From the NCBI GenBank assembly GCA_021155195.1, contig JAJNPV010000021.1, positions 372,001 to 436,000 on the forward strand: a stretch of DNA of 64,000 nucleotides. Reading direction: 5' to 3'. Positions 51,806 through 61,333 of the stretch are shown piece after piece. The DNA comes from Ohtaekwangia sp. Lineage in GTDB: Bacteria; Bacteroidota; Bacteroidia; Cytophagales; Cyclobacteriaceae. Position 1 is the stretch's first letter. Every line of letters starts with the position of its first letter. The notes beneath the pieces are model-generated. The model did no database searches and was not told where the DNA came from. It saw only the letters and a list, made by a program, of their open reading frames with translations. The position numbers were made by a program, and so were the translations under genes.

Positions 51806-52948
51806 TTAATCTCTACCTCTTCTTGCACCGCCACTCGAAGATGATGAACTGCCTCCTCCTGAAACACTGCTTCTACTTCCTCCTGTAGAAAAATTGCTAC
51901 TGGTGTTACCTCCCGACCATGAACGTGAACTGTTATTGTTGAAATCGGTAGTTGAATTACTTCGCGTTGTATTTGAGTTAGTAAAGAATGGACTGGTGTT
52001 GCTTGAGGTGCTTCCTGAGTTACTCCAGGCAGATCGCCTATTGGTTTCTGGATTTGATCTCCATCCTCTTTGATAATAGCTTCCTACGTTACTATCTGAG
52101 GTAGATGCAACACGACCACTTGTTGAACTCCGCCCTCCGCTCTGCGAAGAGTTATTTACCGTTGCCGAACGATTTCCACTGGTTACAGTATTATTAAGAT
52201 CATTGCTACGCGATGAACGTTTTCCATAAACTACATTATTGCCATTTGAATCTCCGGTAACAATTATCACATTGTTTCCATAGTATGGATTGTATCCTCC
52301 ACCCCAGAAGTTGTTGTAAAATGAATTGCCCCAATAATTATTAAAGCCACCATACCCAAAGCCCATTCCCATAGATAAAGATAATCCTGAACCATAGGGA
52401 TATCCATAAAAGTTATTAAACCCGTTGTAACCAAAGCTATTATAACCAAACGGATCATAGTAACTGTAGGGAGATCCAAAGGAGGAATAAGGAGAATAAA
52501 ATGAATTGTAATATGGATTACCAAATCCAGACATCATACCATAGCCCATCATTGAATTCATACCATAATAAGATGGCCTGAAGCCCGAACCATAATAATT
52601 CCAATTTGCAGGATTATTATAGATGTTTTGATTAACGGAGGTTGGTGTATAATTTGGAATGAAATACGTTACACCACCTGATTGTGTAGTTGCTGAAGGG
52701 TTCACCTTCGTCTGCGAGATATATTCAGGATTAACGTTTCTTGCTGAGTAGCTATCGGTAGGGTTGATCGGTGAATTTACTTCCGAAGCCCGAGATAGCG
52801 TATTAGCATATGTTAACGGTTTTGTTGCTGCTAATACAGCGCGGTCTTTCGATCTGAAATACATATCATCTTGTTCTACATTCTGAGCTGATGCAGCAAA
52901 GGCTACCATCATTGACAGGACGCTTAAGAAAGTGATTCTTGATTTCAT
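51806..52948 (-). CDS. Exported low-complexity Tyr/Gly/Asn/Ser-rich protein
   Basis: The 380-residue protein starts at ATG 52948 with a signal peptide (RITFLSVLSMMVAFAASAQ). Residues about 110-235 are a Tyr/Phe/Gly/Asn/Ser-rich stretch with recurrent Y-G-x and F-G-x spacing (PYYNSFYSPYSSFGSPYSYY). A short ordered NNVIIVTGDSNGNNVVYGKR segment follows, then a Ser/Arg/Asn/Gly-rich tail to RRGRD. There are no Cys residues after the signal. The pattern resembles amyloid-, glue- or condensate-forming proteins. No catalytic motif and no type IX sorting tail are visible. Its tight spacing to the barrel gene suggests a shared envelope or surface function. Confidence 0.75.
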   Translation of the reverse strand: MKSRITFLSVLSMMVAFAASAQNVEQDDMYFRSKDRAVLAATKPLTYANTLSRASEVNSPINPTDSYSARNVNPEYISQTKVNPSATTQSGGVTYFIPNYTPTSVNQNIYNNPANWNYYGSGFRPSYYGMNSMMGYGMMSGFGNPYYNSFYSPYSSFGSPYSYYDPFGYNSFGYNGFNNFYGYPYGSGLSLSMGMGFGYGGFNNYWGNSFYNNFWGGGYNPYYGNNVIIVTGDSNGNNVVYGKRSSRSNDLNNTVTSGNRSATVNNSSQSGGRSSTSGRVASTSDSNVGSYYQRGWRSNPETNRRSAWSNSGSTSSNTSPFFTNSNTTRSNSTTDFNNNSSRSWSGGNTSSNFSTGGSRSSVSGGGSSSSSSGGARRGRD

Positions 52949-53128
52949 ACTATTTTTGTTTTGGTTCAACTTCTCAAATACTAACGAAACTTTTACCTCT
53001 TTGGGTACAATTACAAAACAAGTTTAGCTCTAAAAACGTGCGAAAACCAGCTTTTTTGTTTTGGTAGTTATGCCAATTTCCACTTCAAAATTTAGTTTGG
53101 AATACCCATCAAGCTACCATTCCTGCTC

Positions 53129-53136
53129 TATATTTG
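53129..53136 (+). promoter_or_regulatory. Candidate -7 promoter box for proS
   Basis: TATATTTG matches TAnnTTTG exactly, about 42 bp before the proS ATG at 53178. The nearest TTTG upstream (53096-53099) is at 29 bp, longer than usual, so the -33 partner is doubtful. Confidence 0.45.
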
Positions 53137-53177
53137 CCCAATTAATCAAATTTACAAAAAAATACGACCGATTTCTA

Positions 53178-54656
53178 ATGGGAAAAGAGATTACAAGCCG
53201 CACGGAGGATTACTCGCAATGGTATAATGACTTAGTTAAAAAAGCAGATTTAGCAGAAAATTCGGATGTGCGTGGCTGCATGGTGATTAAGCCCTATGGG
53301 TATAGCATTTGGGAAAAAATGCAGCAGGCATTGGACAAGATGTTTAAGGATACAGGACATGTAAATGCATACTTCCCCCTTTTTGTTCCAAAAAGCATGT
53401 TTGAAGCTGAAGAAAAAAATGCTGAAGGCTTTGCAAAGGAATGTGCTATTGTCACTCACTATCGACTTAAAACCGATCCTGAAAAAAAAGGAAAACTAAT
53501 AGTTGACCCCGCTGCCAAGTTAGAGGAAGAGTTGGTCGTTCGACCTACTAGTGAAGCAATTATTTGGAGCACCTATAAGCGATGGGTTCAGTCGTATCGC
53601 GACCTACCCTTACTAATTAATCAATGGGCAAACGTAGTACGATGGGAAATGCGCACTCGATTATTCTTACGGACAGCCGAGTTTCTTTGGCAGGAAGGCC
53701 ACACGGCTCATGCTACTAAGCAAGAAGCAATAAAAGAGACTGAGCAGATGCTGGATGTATATGCTGAGTTTGCCGAAACGTTTATGGCTATGCCGGTAAT
53801 AAAAGGAATAAAATCAGAAGGCGAACGATTTCCGGGTGCTGTGGAAACCTATTGCATTGAAGCAATGATGCAGGACGGAAAAGCATTGCAAGCCGGGACT
53901 TCACATTTCCTGGGTCAGAATTTTGCAGATGCCTTTGATGTTCAGTTCACCAATAAAGAAGGCAAACTTGAAAAAGTGTGGGGAACCTCGTGGGGGGTAA
54001 GCACCCGGTTAATTGGTGCTTTAATCATGGCTCACTCCGATGATGATGGATTAGTAATCCCGCCAAGGTTAGCTCCTATTCATGTTGTTATCGTTCCTAT
54101 TTTCAGAACGGAAGAAGAGCTCTCAAAAATTTCGGAAACGGCTGAGCGAATTGCTTCTGCCTTGCGTAAGCAAGGTTATTCGGTAAAGTTTGATAATAGA
54201 GATACCCATAAGCCTGGATTTAAGTTTGCCGAATATGAATTGAAAGGGGTACCCGTGCGCATTGCCATTGGTCCGCGTGATCTAGAAAATGGTACCGTTG
54301 AAGTAGCCCGCAGGGATACCAAGGAGAAACAAATAATGTCAATAGAAACCGTGGCAGCATCAATCCCGGCATTACTCGAAAACATTCAGAATAACATCTA
54401 CCAAAAAGCCCTCAAATTTCGCGAATCGATGATGACCCCGGTAGATTCCTTTGAAGACTTTAAAAATGTGTTGGATACGAAAGGTGGTTTTGTATTAGCG
54501 CATTGGGATGGTACCCCAGAAACGGAAGCTGCCATTAAGGACGCAACGAAAGCAACCATTCGATGCATTCCCTTGGATGCGAAGCCAGAAGCCGGTGTGT
54601 GCGTATATTCAGGGAAACCCTCAACTAAACGGGTTTTGTTTGCAAGGGCGTATTAA
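53178..54656 (+). CDS. proS: Prolyl-tRNA synthetase, short (ProS3) type
   Basis: Started at ATG 53178 (MGKEITSRTEDYSQWYNDLV) the protein is 492 residues, as in the archaeal/eukaryotic-like form. Class II motif 2 is LRTAEFLWQEGHTAHA (about 164-179) and motif 3 is GTSWGVSTRLIGALIMAHSDD (about 273-293). The anticodon-binding domain follows at about 300-400, then a C-terminal zinc-like domain. No editing insertion (INS) of the bacterial long type is present. It charges tRNA(Pro) with proline. A promoter box at 53129 fits; the upstream in-frame extension overlaps that box and is not used. Confidence 0.95.
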   Translation: MGKEITSRTEDYSQWYNDLVKKADLAENSDVRGCMVIKPYGYSIWEKMQQALDKMFKDTGHVNAYFPLFVPKSMFEAEEKNAEGFAKECAIVTHYRLKTDPEKKGKLIVDPAAKLEEELVVRPTSEAIIWSTYKRWVQSYRDLPLLINQWANVVRWEMRTRLFLRTAEFLWQEGHTAHATKQEAIKETEQMLDVYAEFAETFMAMPVIKGIKSEGERFPGAVETYCIEAMMQDGKALQAGTSHFLGQNFADAFDVQFTNKEGKLEKVWGTSWGVSTRLIGALIMAHSDDDGLVIPPRLAPIHVVIVPIFRTEEELSKISETAERIASALRKQGYSVKFDNRDTHKPGFKFAEYELKGVPVRIAIGPRDLENGTVEVARRDTKEKQIMSIETVAASIPALLENIQNNIYQKALKFRESMMTPVDSFEDFKNVLDTKGGFVLAHWDGTPETEAAIKDATKATIRCIPLDAKPEAGVCVYSGKPSTKRVLFARAY

Positions 54657-54723
54657 ATTTCTAACCACCGGGGCACTCAGGCATAAAGAAATTCAAAACA
54701 GGCAATTATTTCTTCTTAGGAAG

Positions 54724-54742
54724 CTCTGCCAACTCCGCGGTT
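54724..54742. repeat. CTCTGC...CCGCGGTT intergenic element
   Basis: This stretch resembles the right arm of the element at 50228-50257 (CTCTGCG... to GCGGTT). It lies in the 138-bp gap between proS and the NfeD gene; the rest of the gap holds no gene. Confidence 0.45.
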
Positions 54743-54794
54743 AAATTTAAAATTGACTACTTTTAGGACTCCTAAAATTTAAACTAGCTGGCTA

Positions 54795-55265
54795 GTGATC
54801 GAGTGGATAACTGTTATTTCGTTGATTTTGTTTGGTCTCATTCTGATCATTGCCGAAGTCATTTTTGTACCCGGAACCACCATTGTTGGGGTCATTGGGT
54901 TTCTGTTTTTAATAGTTGGTATCGGATTTAGTTTTAGTTATTTCGGTAGTGAAACGGGATGGACAACCGTAGGTATATCCGCTACCCTATCGGGATTAAT
55001 TTTATACTATTCATTCAAGTCCAATGTATGGAGTCGCTTCTCTCTAAAGTCATCTATACAAAGTAAAGTAAATGAAGGCGACCTTGAATCCCTTACAATT
55101 GGAATTGAGGGCCTGGCAATCTCAGCATTGCGTCCAATTGGTAAAGCCAGTCTTGGCGATAAAATTTTCGAAGTAAAAACCATGGGCGAATACCTAGACA
55201 GCGGCAGCAAAGTGCGCGTTGTTAAAATAATAATGAACCAAATAATCGTAGAACCAATAATTTAA
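54795..55265 (+). CDS. NfeD-like membrane protein
   Basis: The 156-residue protein uses a GTG start at 54795 (no nearby ATG fits). It has three or four hydrophobic helices (about 5-25, 30-50 and 57-75) and a C-terminal soluble OB-fold NfeD domain (about 95-155: IEGLAISALRPIGKASLGDKIFEVKTMGEYLDSGSKVRVVKI). This is the short, non-protease NfeD form that typically sits beside flotillin-like genes. Here the partner floA starts 5 bp downstream, so the pair should form a membrane microdomain module. Confidence 0.9.
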   Translation: MIEWITVISLILFGLILIIAEVIFVPGTTIVGVIGFLFLIVGIGFSFSYFGSETGWTTVGISATLSGLILYYSFKSNVWSRFSLKSSIQSKVNEGDLESLTIGIEGLAISALRPIGKASLGDKIFEVKTMGEYLDSGSKVRVVKIIMNQIIVEPII

Positions 55266-55269
55266 AACT

Positions 55270-56253
55270 ATGGAAGGCTTAGCATTTATTTTTATCATTT
55301 TCATTGGGATCATCGCGTTCTTCATGTTCCTGTATTTTGTGCCTGTTGGGCTCTGGATCACGGCTGTATTTGCCGGAGTGAAAGTTACCATTGGCGAACT
55401 TATTGGAATGCGCATTAGAAAAGTACCGCCCGGCATTATTGTAAACTCACTCATTACTGCAACCAAGGCTGGTTTACAAGTAACCACCCGCGAATTAGAA
55501 ACCCATTACCTGGCAGGGGGTGATGTGCCAAATGTTATCCGCGCATTGATCTCAGCCGAAAAGGCAAATATCAGTTTGAGTTTTAAACAAGCAACTGCCA
55601 TCAACCTGGCTGGTCGCGATGTGTTTGAAGCCGTTCAGATTTCAGTTAATCCAAAAGTAATTACAACCCCTAAAGTTGCTGCTGTTGCTGCTGATGGCAT
55701 ACAGCTAATCGCTATTGCGAGGGTAACCGTGCGCGCAAGCATTGCTCAGTTGGTGGGTGGTGCGGGTGAAGATACAATTCTTGCCCGTGTAGGTGAAGGT
55801 ATTGTAACCTCCATCGGTTCGGCTAAATCACATAAGGAAGTGCTTGCCAATCCTGATAAAATTTCAAAACTCGTTTTATCCCGTGGATTGGATGCGGGTA
55901 CTGCCTTCGAAATTCTTTCTATTGATATTGCTGATGTAGATGTAGGCGCGAACATTGGAGCCAAATTACAAACCGATCAGGCTGCTGCCGATTTAAAAGT
56001 TGCCGAAGCACGGGCTGAAGAGCGCAGAGCAATGGCCGTAGCCCTTGAGCAGGAAATGATTGCCAAAGCTCAGGAAGCGAAAGCGAATGTGATTCAGGCC
56101 GAAGCCGAAATTCCTAAAGCAATTGCTGAGGCTTTTGTAAAAGGCAACCTGGGTATTATGGATTATTACAAAATGCAAAATATTCAGGCGGATACTGACA
56201 TGAGACAATCCGTATCAGGATCAGAAAAGAAGAGTAATAATCCTAAGGAATAG
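55270..56253 (+). CDS. floA: Flotillin-like protein FloA
   Basis: The 327-residue protein has a short N-terminal membrane hairpin (about 5-30 and 32-50), a SPFH-like domain (about 60-210) and an Ala/Glu-rich coiled coil (about 235-290: AARADLKVAEARAEERRAM-type). The AGGDVPNVIRALISAEKANI and GRDVFEAVQISVNPKVI motifs match FloA (formerly the UPF0365/YqfA family). It oligomerises on the inner membrane to form functional membrane microdomains. It is paired with NfeD upstream, and the transcript ends at a strong terminator. Confidence 0.93.
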   Translation: MEGLAFIFIIFIGIIAFFMFLYFVPVGLWITAVFAGVKVTIGELIGMRIRKVPPGIIVNSLITATKAGLQVTTRELETHYLAGGDVPNVIRALISAEKANISLSFKQATAINLAGRDVFEAVQISVNPKVITTPKVAAVAADGIQLIAIARVTVRASIAQLVGGAGEDTILARVGEGIVTSIGSAKSHKEVLANPDKISKLVLSRGLDAGTAFEILSIDIADVDVGANIGAKLQTDQAAADLKVAEARAEERRAMAVALEQEMIAKAQEAKANVIQAEAEIPKAIAEAFVKGNLGIMDYYKMQNIQADTDMRQSVSGSEKKSNNPKE

Positions 56254-56280
56254 TTTTTTATAAGTTGACTAAAGAAAAAA

Positions 56281-56313
56281 GCAATTGACATATTTTTTGT
56301 CAATTGCTTTTTT
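56281..56313 (+). terminator. Intrinsic terminator after floA
   Basis: GCAATTGACA (56281-56290) and TGTCAATTGC (56298-56307) form a perfect 10-bp stem with a TATTTTT loop. A T6 tract (56308-56313) follows and an A6 run precedes the stem, so it could also act on the opposite strand for the gene at 56333. Confidence 0.92.
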
Positions 56314-56332
56314 GTTACCAGCCCAATTTGCT

Positions 56333-57772
56333 TCAGGCAACAATGCGCAGCTTATATTCTTCATAGCGCTGCAACACCTCTTTCACATATCGTATTGGTC
56401 CATCACATCGGCAATAGCCCACTACTGTTACAGGGTCTCTGAAATATTTGGGATCTGATTTCTGTTTCAAGTAATACTCAACGTTATCCTGCCAAACAGT
56501 TGGGTCTTTGCCATACTTCTTGGTTAATTTTTGGGCATCCGACACATGAGTAAGCCCTACATTGTAAGAGGCAAGTACAAATTTCATTCTTTCCTCAGGA
56601 TCTGATACCGTTTTTGCCCATTGCCTATCCAGAAACTTTAAAAACTTAATCCCCGCGGTAATATTCTGATTGGGATCCCACAAGTCCTTTGCTCCGAAAT
56701 ATTTCCCCGTCTCGGGCATCACTTGCATTAACCCAATGGCACCTGCCCATGATTTTACTTTGGGGTCAAAGTTCGATTCCTGATAAGCAACTGAAGCAAT
56801 CAATCGCCAGTCCCACCCAATTTGTTCAGCTCCCTTTTTTAATTGATCATCGAAGGGAGATAACTGATCGCCTGCTAACGAAGAGTATTCACTTCTGCTA
56901 TGCGCCAACGAGAGTCGCGGGCTGTCTAAATATTTATTGTAGATCACATTAAAAACTCCACTGCGCTTGATATCCTTTAACCAACCATTTGTAGCTGCTA
57001 ACAGATCGGGAGAATTCTTTCGAACGCCCCAGGCTATTTGCTGAGGTAAACTCACCACTGTATTTATATCCAGGTTGGGGTAATAGAGTTGATTAACCAT
57101 GGCTATGGTTTGATCCGTAACGGTATATTTAATTTCACCCGTAGCCACATTTCGAATCAACGATTCCGTTTCGGCCGTGGCACTATCTTCAATTATTTTA
57201 ATTGGCCCACCAATCTCACTCGATAAATTTACCATGCGCTCTTTAAAGGCAGAGCCCTTCATCACATGTACTTCCTTGCCAATTAGTTTGACCGGATTGC
57301 GAATCAATTTTTTTTCAACGAGTTGGGGTGGCTGCATGCGCCAGTTTGCGGGTTTCTTTTGTACCAACACCTGATGGGTATTAAAGTGAGCATCCGTAAA
57401 ACTTAGGTATTGAGTTCGCTCTTGTGTGATTGTTAGTGGAAAGGCAAGAATATCACCTTCGCCCTTGTTCAGCATATCAATAGCTTGCTCTATGCCGCTT
57501 ACCAGTTTTATTTTTAAATCAACCTTAAGGTTTTTGGCAAGGCGCTGAAGCAGTTCATACTCAAAGCCCATTGGGCGGCCCTTGTAAATGAAATAACTAA
57601 TGGAGTTGTTGTCGACTAAGGCAGTCAGGCTGCCTCTTTTACGAATTACATCCAGATCAAATTCAACCTGCGGTTCTTTTGCAAACGCATCCTGTTCATG
57701 CTCCTTTTCGCAGCTACTTAGGCAAGCAAACGCAAAAAGAAACGAGAAAAGCCAACCGTATCTTTTGGTCAT
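56333..57772 (-). CDS. MltF-like lytic transglycosylase with periplasmic binding domain
   Basis: The 479-residue protein has a lipoprotein-type signal peptide (LFAFACLSSC). Residues about 40-270 are a family 3 solute-binding protein fold (RKRGSLTALVDNNSISYFIYKGRPMGFEYELL). Residues about 300-460 are an SLT domain, catalytic Glu in YQESNFDP followed by GAIGLMQVMPETG. This combination matches membrane-bound murein transglycosylase F. The binding domain may sense or bind peptides or muropeptides. It should act at the inner face of the outer membrane or in the periplasm. Confidence 0.92.
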   Translation of the reverse strand: MTKRYGWLFSFLFAFACLSSCEKEHEQDAFAKEPQVEFDLDVIRKRGSLTALVDNNSISYFIYKGRPMGFEYELLQRLAKNLKVDLKIKLVSGIEQAIDMLNKGEGDILAFPLTITQERTQYLSFTDAHFNTHQVLVQKKPANWRMQPPQLVEKKLIRNPVKLIGKEVHVMKGSAFKERMVNLSSEIGGPIKIIEDSATAETESLIRNVATGEIKYTVTDQTIAMVNQLYYPNLDINTVVSLPQQIAWGVRKNSPDLLAATNGWLKDIKRSGVFNVIYNKYLDSPRLSLAHSRSEYSSLAGDQLSPFDDQLKKGAEQIGWDWRLIASVAYQESNFDPKVKSWAGAIGLMQVMPETGKYFGAKDLWDPNQNITAGIKFLKFLDRQWAKTVSDPEERMKFVLASYNVGLTHVSDAQKLTKKYGKDPTVWQDNVEYYLKQKSDPKYFRDPVTVVGYCRCDGPIRYVKEVLQRYEEYKLRIVA

Positions 57773-57808
57773 AGAAATGAAGATACGGGTTTAGCGATAA
57801 TAAAAAAA

Positions 57809-57833
57809 GAGGCTCTCAGGAGCCTCTTTTTTT
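57809..57833 (-). terminator. Intrinsic terminator downstream of the Oar-like receptor
   Basis: GAGGCTC (57809-57815) and GAGCCTC (57820-57826) pair around a TCAG loop. T7 (57827-57833) and A7 runs flank the stem, so it is a symmetric terminator. On the minus strand it ends the receptor transcript that stops at 57854. Confidence 0.92.
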
Positions 57834-57853
57834 ATTAAATTTAAAATTAACTA

Positions 57854-60800
57854 TTAGTTAAATGTATAGCGAAGGGTTAATTGGCCTTGCCAAGCATTGC
57901 TTAATGAGATACCACGCACAAACCGATCTTGCGCTAAAACTACTTCAGTAGTTCCATCTGCTTTGGTAATTGTTTGGGTTGCCATTCTATAAGAAGGAAC
58001 ACCCTGTGCATTCGTACTTGCGAGTGTCAAAGGTGTGGTTGTAACAGTTGTGTACGCTACACCCCATTTGTTGTTTAGCAAATTGCCAACGTTAAGAACA
58101 TCAAAACGAATTTGAAATGCATTGCGTTTTGCTTTCGCTCCTACTTTGATATAAATGTCTTGAGCAATTGAAAAATCAAAACGCGTTAACCAAGGGAAGT
58201 CCTGCCCATTCCTTTCAGCATACTGACCTCTGCGGCTTGATAAATATTCATCGCCATCAATAAAGGCATCAAATGCTGCTTGTTGATCAGCAGCGGTAAA
58301 GGTCTTACCACCTGCTGTTAACGTAGCAAAAGAAAGCTCAGTAGCAGAATTAGGAACATAAATCAAGTCGTTATTCTGCCCATCACCATTCATATCGTTG
58401 CTATAGATATAGGATATTTTCGGCCCGCTGTTGGCAGTGGTTCCAAGCGTAACGGTAGTGGCACCTCCAAATTCACCGCCATACTCTTTTCTATAATTAA
58501 CATATCCCACAATGCGATGACGAAGATCGTTATCCGCATATGAAGTAGCCAGGTAGTTTTGGCCGAATACCGTAGGCATATTCGCTTGTACAGTACTTCC
58601 TACTGATTGCAAATCGCGCGCATACCCATAAGTGTATGCAAGCATTCCTCCAAATCCATTGATTGCTGTTCGCTCAAGTTTTGCGGTTAGTGTATAAGAA
58701 TAGCCCTTGCTGGTATTCTTTAATACAAATGTATTGCTCACCTGGGTATTGATGAAACGGGGATTACCAGCCGTATTAAATCTGTCGCGGGTATCAGACC
58801 CTGTAAACGTTGCCGCTGGTGCATTCAAGTTTGCATCGATATACCTAAGTGCTTGAATGTTTTTGTTATGAATAGCCTCAACCGTAGCGATTAAGCCATA
58901 CGGTAACTTCTTATCAATAGCCAAGTTTGTCTTTAGCACCATTGGATACTTCAAATCTGGATCCGATGCATTCACTACAAACCCTGTAGGTGCTGAGGGA
59001 TTAATAAGGCCTGTTGGTAAATCAGCTGGGTTTTCACGGAACGGAATATTGTTAGTTAATGTAACCACGGCAGTATTTACTCCATTATTACCTAATTGGT
59101 TAGAGATTAATACTTGTGGGATTCGGGAAACAAAAGTTCCAATTCCTCCTCGTACCTGAATGGTTTGATCACCTTTCACATCATAATTAAATCCAACACG
59201 GGGCGAGATTAATAGTTTGTTTTTCGGAAATGCTCCTGTGCTAACTTTATAAGGCTGTTGATAATCATCTTTGAATGTAAGCCCAGCAACGGTTGTATTA
59301 TTATATGGCTCAGTTGTTGAATTATCGTATGCGAAAATATCACCACGAAGCCCTGCTGTTAGTTTAAACTTATCATTTACCTGAAGTTCATCCTGTACAT
59401 AAAAACTGTAAGTATTTGACTTAAGTGTTTGCCATGGCTTTTCACCCGCAGGCAATAGCGACACACGTAAATTGTAACGTGCCACATTTACAGGTGAGTT
59501 TACATTGGTAGGATCAGCCAAATAAGAATTCATTGCTGTATAGAAATCGGCTAACGAGCGGTATACATATACTCCATTGGAGCTAGGAAAAAAGAGGTTA
59601 TCAGAAACAAAACGTTCAAAAGAAAGACCTGCGGTTAGAGTATGTTTTCCTGCATAATAGGTTAAGTTATCAGTAAAATTGAAAGTGGAATACCTTAACT
59701 TATTATCCGGTGTAAAGGGATCAAATCCTACAGTTGTATAGGTTGATTGTGTACCTGGGTCTTGTATTTCAATGGTTGGAAATAATCCCGTTCTGTAGTT
59801 TCTATCTTCATTCTGTTTGTTAAAAGTAAGAATGGCTTTGTTCGAGAATTTGCTTGCAAAGTTAGAATTCAATTCAAGCGCAACAGATCGGGTATTGTCC
59901 TGAATGTTATATCCCGTATTCTCCATAGAGAGCGCAGCTGCTGAGTTATTACGGTTACCAAAACCAGCTGTGTTGCTACTGTTACTATTGCTGATTAAGG
60001 ACCCTGACTCAGAGTCATGATGTGAGTAGCGTAATGATAGTTTGTGATTATTATTAATGTTATAATCCAATCGGATAAGGGCCTTCTTACTGATAATATC
60101 ATTATTATAATTGTCAATCGCACCACCATCCCAATTAAAATTCTGACGCATAAAATCACCCAATGTATTTAGGTCAGAAGCTGTAACGCGTGAGACGTTT
60201 GTACCACCCGAACCTCTATCGGCAGACCAGGTAAGAGCAGGTGCAGTGCTTTCGAATTTTTCGGCATTGACAAAAACAAAAAGTTTATTTTTAATAATTG
60301 GAGCCCCTATACGGAAACCCATTGTCTTCTCATCAATGTTAATACCGGTCAAATCTTTGCCATAAACCTTGTCTCCTGTTAACTTATTACCTCGAGTTAT
60401 ATAGTAGGCAGAACCTATCACTTCATTTGTTCCTGACCGGGTAACCGCATTGATACTTGCCCCAGCAAATCCAGATTGACGAACATCAAATGGAGCAACG
60501 TTAAGCTGAATTTCGTCAAAAGCATCTAACGAAACAGGTGTTGTTCCGGTGCGACCACCCGCCTGAGCAGAACTTCCCAATCCAAAACCGTTATTGAAAA
60601 CCGAGCCATCAATTGTAAAACTATTGAAGCGGCTATCCTGGCCAGCAAATGAGCGCCCGTTTCCGAAAGCGTTGTATTTTATAATGTCATCTACCGTTCT
60701 TCCAATGGTTGGCACACTATTAATTAAACCAGTACCAAAAGTTGCAGCTGCACCCGTGCGGTCTGCACTAAAAATTCCGTCTGTCTCACCAGAGATAACA

Positions 60801-61147
60801 ATTTCCTCAAGTTGAGTACTTTCATCAACCAGCTTTGCATTTACTGTTGCAGCAAAATTAAGAGTAAGAAAAACATCATTTACAACCTGTTCTTTATAGC
60901 CAACAAAGCTAATTTTAACAGTATATGGACCACCCACTCGCATACCTGGAATGCGATAGCGACCATCGGCCAGAGTAACTGAGCCATACGTAGTTCCTGA
61001 TGGAGTATGGGTTGCAACGATATTGGCACCTGGAAGCGCCTCACCATTGGGATCTGTGACCAGCCCCGTTATGGACGATGTAGTTACCTGTGCATAACCG
61101 GCACCGGCCGATAACACGACAGCAATTAGCAGTAAAATTTTCCTCAT
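57854..61147 (-). CDS. Oar-like TonB-dependent receptor
   Basis: Started at ATG 61147 (MRKILLLIAVVLSAGAGYAQ) the protein is 1097 residues with a signal peptide; the longer reading from 61270 has no logic. A carboxypeptidase-regulatory-like domain (about 22-105: SSITGLVTDPNGEALPGANIV) precedes a TonB plug (about 120-225) with RTVDDIIKYNAFGNGRSFAG, then a barrel of about 22 strands ending in an aromatic strand (GQLTLRYTFN). The FVNAEKFE and RVGFNYDVKG segments are common in Oar proteins. It should import or bind a large ligand using TonB energy; the substrate is unknown. There is no SusD partner, so it is not a classical glycan pair. Confidence 0.93.
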   Translation of the reverse strand: MRKILLLIAVVLSAGAGYAQVTTSSITGLVTDPNGEALPGANIVATHTPSGTTYGSVTLADGRYRIPGMRVGGPYTVKISFVGYKEQVVNDVFLTLNFAATVNAKLVDESTQLEEIVISGETDGIFSADRTGAAATFGTGLINSVPTIGRTVDDIIKYNAFGNGRSFAGQDSRFNSFTIDGSVFNNGFGLGSSAQAGGRTGTTPVSLDAFDEIQLNVAPFDVRQSGFAGASINAVTRSGTNEVIGSAYYITRGNKLTGDKVYGKDLTGINIDEKTMGFRIGAPIIKNKLFVFVNAEKFESTAPALTWSADRGSGGTNVSRVTASDLNTLGDFMRQNFNWDGGAIDNYNNDIISKKALIRLDYNINNNHKLSLRYSHHDSESGSLISNSNSSNTAGFGNRNNSAAALSMENTGYNIQDNTRSVALELNSNFASKFSNKAILTFNKQNEDRNYRTGLFPTIEIQDPGTQSTYTTVGFDPFTPDNKLRYSTFNFTDNLTYYAGKHTLTAGLSFERFVSDNLFFPSSNGVYVYRSLADFYTAMNSYLADPTNVNSPVNVARYNLRVSLLPAGEKPWQTLKSNTYSFYVQDELQVNDKFKLTAGLRGDIFAYDNSTTEPYNNTTVAGLTFKDDYQQPYKVSTGAFPKNKLLISPRVGFNYDVKGDQTIQVRGGIGTFVSRIPQVLISNQLGNNGVNTAVVTLTNNIPFRENPADLPTGLINPSAPTGFVVNASDPDLKYPMVLKTNLAIDKKLPYGLIATVEAIHNKNIQALRYIDANLNAPAATFTGSDTRDRFNTAGNPRFINTQVSNTFVLKNTSKGYSYTLTAKLERTAINGFGGMLAYTYGYARDLQSVGSTVQANMPTVFGQNYLATSYADNDLRHRIVGYVNYRKEYGGEFGGATTVTLGTTANSGPKISYIYSNDMNGDGQNNDLIYVPNSATELSFATLTAGGKTFTAADQQAAFDAFIDGDEYLSSRRGQYAERNGQDFPWLTRFDFSIAQDIYIKVGAKAKRNAFQIRFDVLNVGNLLNNKWGVAYTTVTTTPLTLASTNAQGVPSYRMATQTITKADGTTEVVLAQDRFVRGISLSNAWQGQLTLRYTFN

Positions 61148-61180
61148 AAAAATTGGTTTAGTGTGTCTTATTTCAATGGG

Positions 61181-61203
61181 CAAAAATATCCTTTTGAGGA
61201 TAT
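61181..61203 (-). promoter_or_regulatory. -7 promoter box overlapped by an ATATCC/GGATAT dyad
   Basis: On the minus strand TATTTTTG (61188-61181) is an exact TAnnTTTG box, about 35 bp before the receptor ATG. A 6-bp inverted repeat (ATATCC at 61186-61191 with GGATAT at 61198-61203) overlaps the box and could be an operator. No -33 TTG is evident at the right spacing. Confidence 0.4.
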
Positions 61204-61333
61204 AAATTGGCAGGCCATATTTTAAATCTTCCACACATTTTATTAACAATTTAATAAACCCGTAAACCACTCATACTTTATCGTTTGCAGGTTGTGCGAA
61301 AAACCAATTAATTCCACTTTTTAAAATTCCTTC

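Noticed and set aside
61148..61270. 41-codon N-terminal extension of the Oar-like receptor
   Set aside because: It would place a signal peptide internally and covers the predicted promoter box.
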